DNA of 64,000 bases from MWDV01 sp002070715 (GTDB lineage Bacteria > Verrucomicrobiota > Verrucomicrobiia > Limisphaerales > MWDV01): the NCBI GenBank assembly GCA_035411585.1, contig DAONTI010000008.1, forward strand, positions 61,378 through 125,377, written 5' to 3'. The notes beneath the pieces are model-generated. The model was not told the origin of the DNA. It was given only the letters and a program-made list of their open reading frames with translations, and searched no databases. Position numbers and translations under genes: made by a program. Shown here one piece after another: positions 63,288 through 64,000 of this stretch. Position 1 is the first letter of the stretch, and every line of letters starts with the position of its first letter.

Positions 63288-63945
63288 AATTTTAGTGCCC
63301 AGACAATGGGCCAAATCTACCGGGAGAACCCGGGGAACACAATCGGCGAAACTGCCCGCCGCCGGGAGGCTTGAATTTTTGGCGAACAACCCGGGGTGCC
63401 CGCGGAACGGTTATTCGGATGAGGCAGGATCGGCGGGGGTGTGGTAATCGGTTGCTTTGGCGGGATTGATGTCGGTCAGATTGCCGGAGTAATGACACAG
63501 CTCCCGCGGTTGGAATCAATGCGCGACGAGGGCGGCCTCGGTTAGCCGGTTGGATCATTGCCGATCCCACAAGTCAATATGCCTTTTCCAAAGGCGTAAT
63601 GACCGAAATGTTGGGGTCGCCGGACTGACCGACGCAAACTGGTTCGCTCTCCAGTGCATCGGCTGGCGCACGCCGGAGGTGCCGACACGCTTAAAAAACG
63701 GCTGTTCCCGCCCGGGCGATTGACGAGGCCGCCGTGGTTTGCGTATGCTCGCCAAGTTTTTCGCTTCAGGTAGTGGCACTCGCCCGGCGAAACCGGGCCA
63801 GCAGGGTTATGCGATACTTTTCGCCCAAACGGTCAGGTGTCGGCGTGACGGCCCGCAGCAACGCGGTCGCCGGGCGGGCGGATTTTGCCCCCCGGACGCC
63901 ACAAATCTCAAGCCACTCCAGCCGGGATTCCAGCAGCTTCAACGT
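63288..63945. other. Gene-free region between rseP and the final partial gene
   Basis: About 650 bp in which no gene can be supported. Short frames on either strand have no family likeness. A sigma-70-like promoter (63720-63749) points right toward the EF-G-like gene, leaving a leader of about 190 nt. That is long enough for a regulatory leader, but no known riboswitch was recognised. Confidence 0.45.
63720..63749 (+). promoter_or_regulatory. Putative promoter for the EF-G-like gene
   Basis: TTGACG (63720-63725) and TATGCT (63744-63749), 18-bp spacer, about 196 bp before the ATG at 63946. The consensus match is good (TTGACA/TATAAT with two changes in the -10). Confidence 0.5.
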
Positions 63946-64000
63946 ATGAAAACGTATCAACCATCGGACATTCGGAACTGCGCCTTGGTGGGACACGCCT
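63946..64000 (+). CDS. N-terminal fragment of an EF-G-like translation GTPase (cut by the window end)
   Basis: An ATG opens MKTYQPSDIRNCALVGHA before the sequence ends. IRNxALVGH is the start of the P-loop region of EF-G-like proteins (usually continuing GxGKT). It differs from the fusA at 1447, so it is a second, EF-G-like paralogue of the kind found beside canonical fusA in many bacteria. The ORF is open to the edge. Only 18 residues are visible, so the assignment is tentative. Confidence 0.6.
   Translation, partial: MKTYQPSDIRNCALVGHA

Noticed and set aside
63766..63996. 76-codon minus-strand frame at the window end
   Set aside because: Overlaps the promoter leader and the EF-G-like start, which reads convincingly on the plus strand.
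1..64000. CRISPR array, prophage or rRNA operon
   Set aside because: No regularly spaced direct repeats, no phage structural or integrase genes, and no rRNA-like sequence were seen. The one RNA gene recognised is the tRNA-Pro.

Overview
The window is a high-GC bacterial chromosome segment that looks verrucomicrobial (phylum Verrucomicrobiota). Three things point there: proteins ending in PEP-CTERM sorting tails, pseudopilins with the A|FTL(V/I)E cleavage context, and a compact operon of pseudopilins capped by a giant GspK/PilX-like protein that resembles the Verru_Chthon cassette. The phylum is an inference; no rRNA gene is present.

Layout. (1) 0.4-5.7 kb, plus strand: rpsL, rpsG, fusA, rpsJ, rplC, rplD, rplW. 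This is the str operon joined to the start of the S10 operon, without tuf, and it stops after rplW where rplB would be expected. (2) 5.8-9.0 kb: two PEP-CTERM genes bracketed by inverted copies of a palindrome-bearing element of about 115 bp. The second gene has a stop codon in its apparent signal-peptide region. (3) 9.1-13.0 kb, plus strand: a lipoprotein of the endonuclease/exonuclease/phosphatase family, a tRNA-Pro(CGG) on the minus strand, a sugar isomerase-like TIM barrel and an MFS transporter. (4) 13.0-20.4 kb, minus strand: a possible operon tatT - dctP - dctQM (a TRAP transporter with fused membrane subunits) - a second phosphatase-family lipoprotein - a UvrD/Rep helicase.

(5) 20.8-49 kb: a large type IV pilus/type II secretion-like locus in two convergent arms. 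The plus arm is pilM, pilN, pilO, a small PilP/GspC-like gene and a secretin. The minus arm is two PilB/GspE ATPases, PilT, PilC/GspF, an embedded BrnT/BrnA-like toxin-antitoxin pair, two GspG-like pseudopilins, GspH-, I-, J- and giant K-like proteins (1293 aa), a 2437-aa subtilisin-like protease with P, PPC-like and LamG-like modules, and a small membrane protein. The protease directly follows the pseudopilin operon, which makes it the best candidate for a secreted substrate.

(6) 49.1-56.5 kb: a type I sulfatase, a second UvrD-family helicase, an HD-domain hydrolase and a soluble hybrid histidine kinase (REC-HK-REC-REC-Hpt). (7) 56.6-60 kb, plus strand: HIT protein, PhoH, YbeY, a DUF502 membrane protein and RecO. 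(8) 60-63.3 kb, minus strand: rseP and ispG (long form), overlapping by 4 bp. (9) The last 55 bases begin an EF-G-like gene that runs off the end.

No CRISPR array, phage, integrase or transposase gene was seen. Coordinates come from reading the sequence. Translation starts were moved from the longest reading frame where a signal peptide, lipobox, overlap or terminator argued for it.
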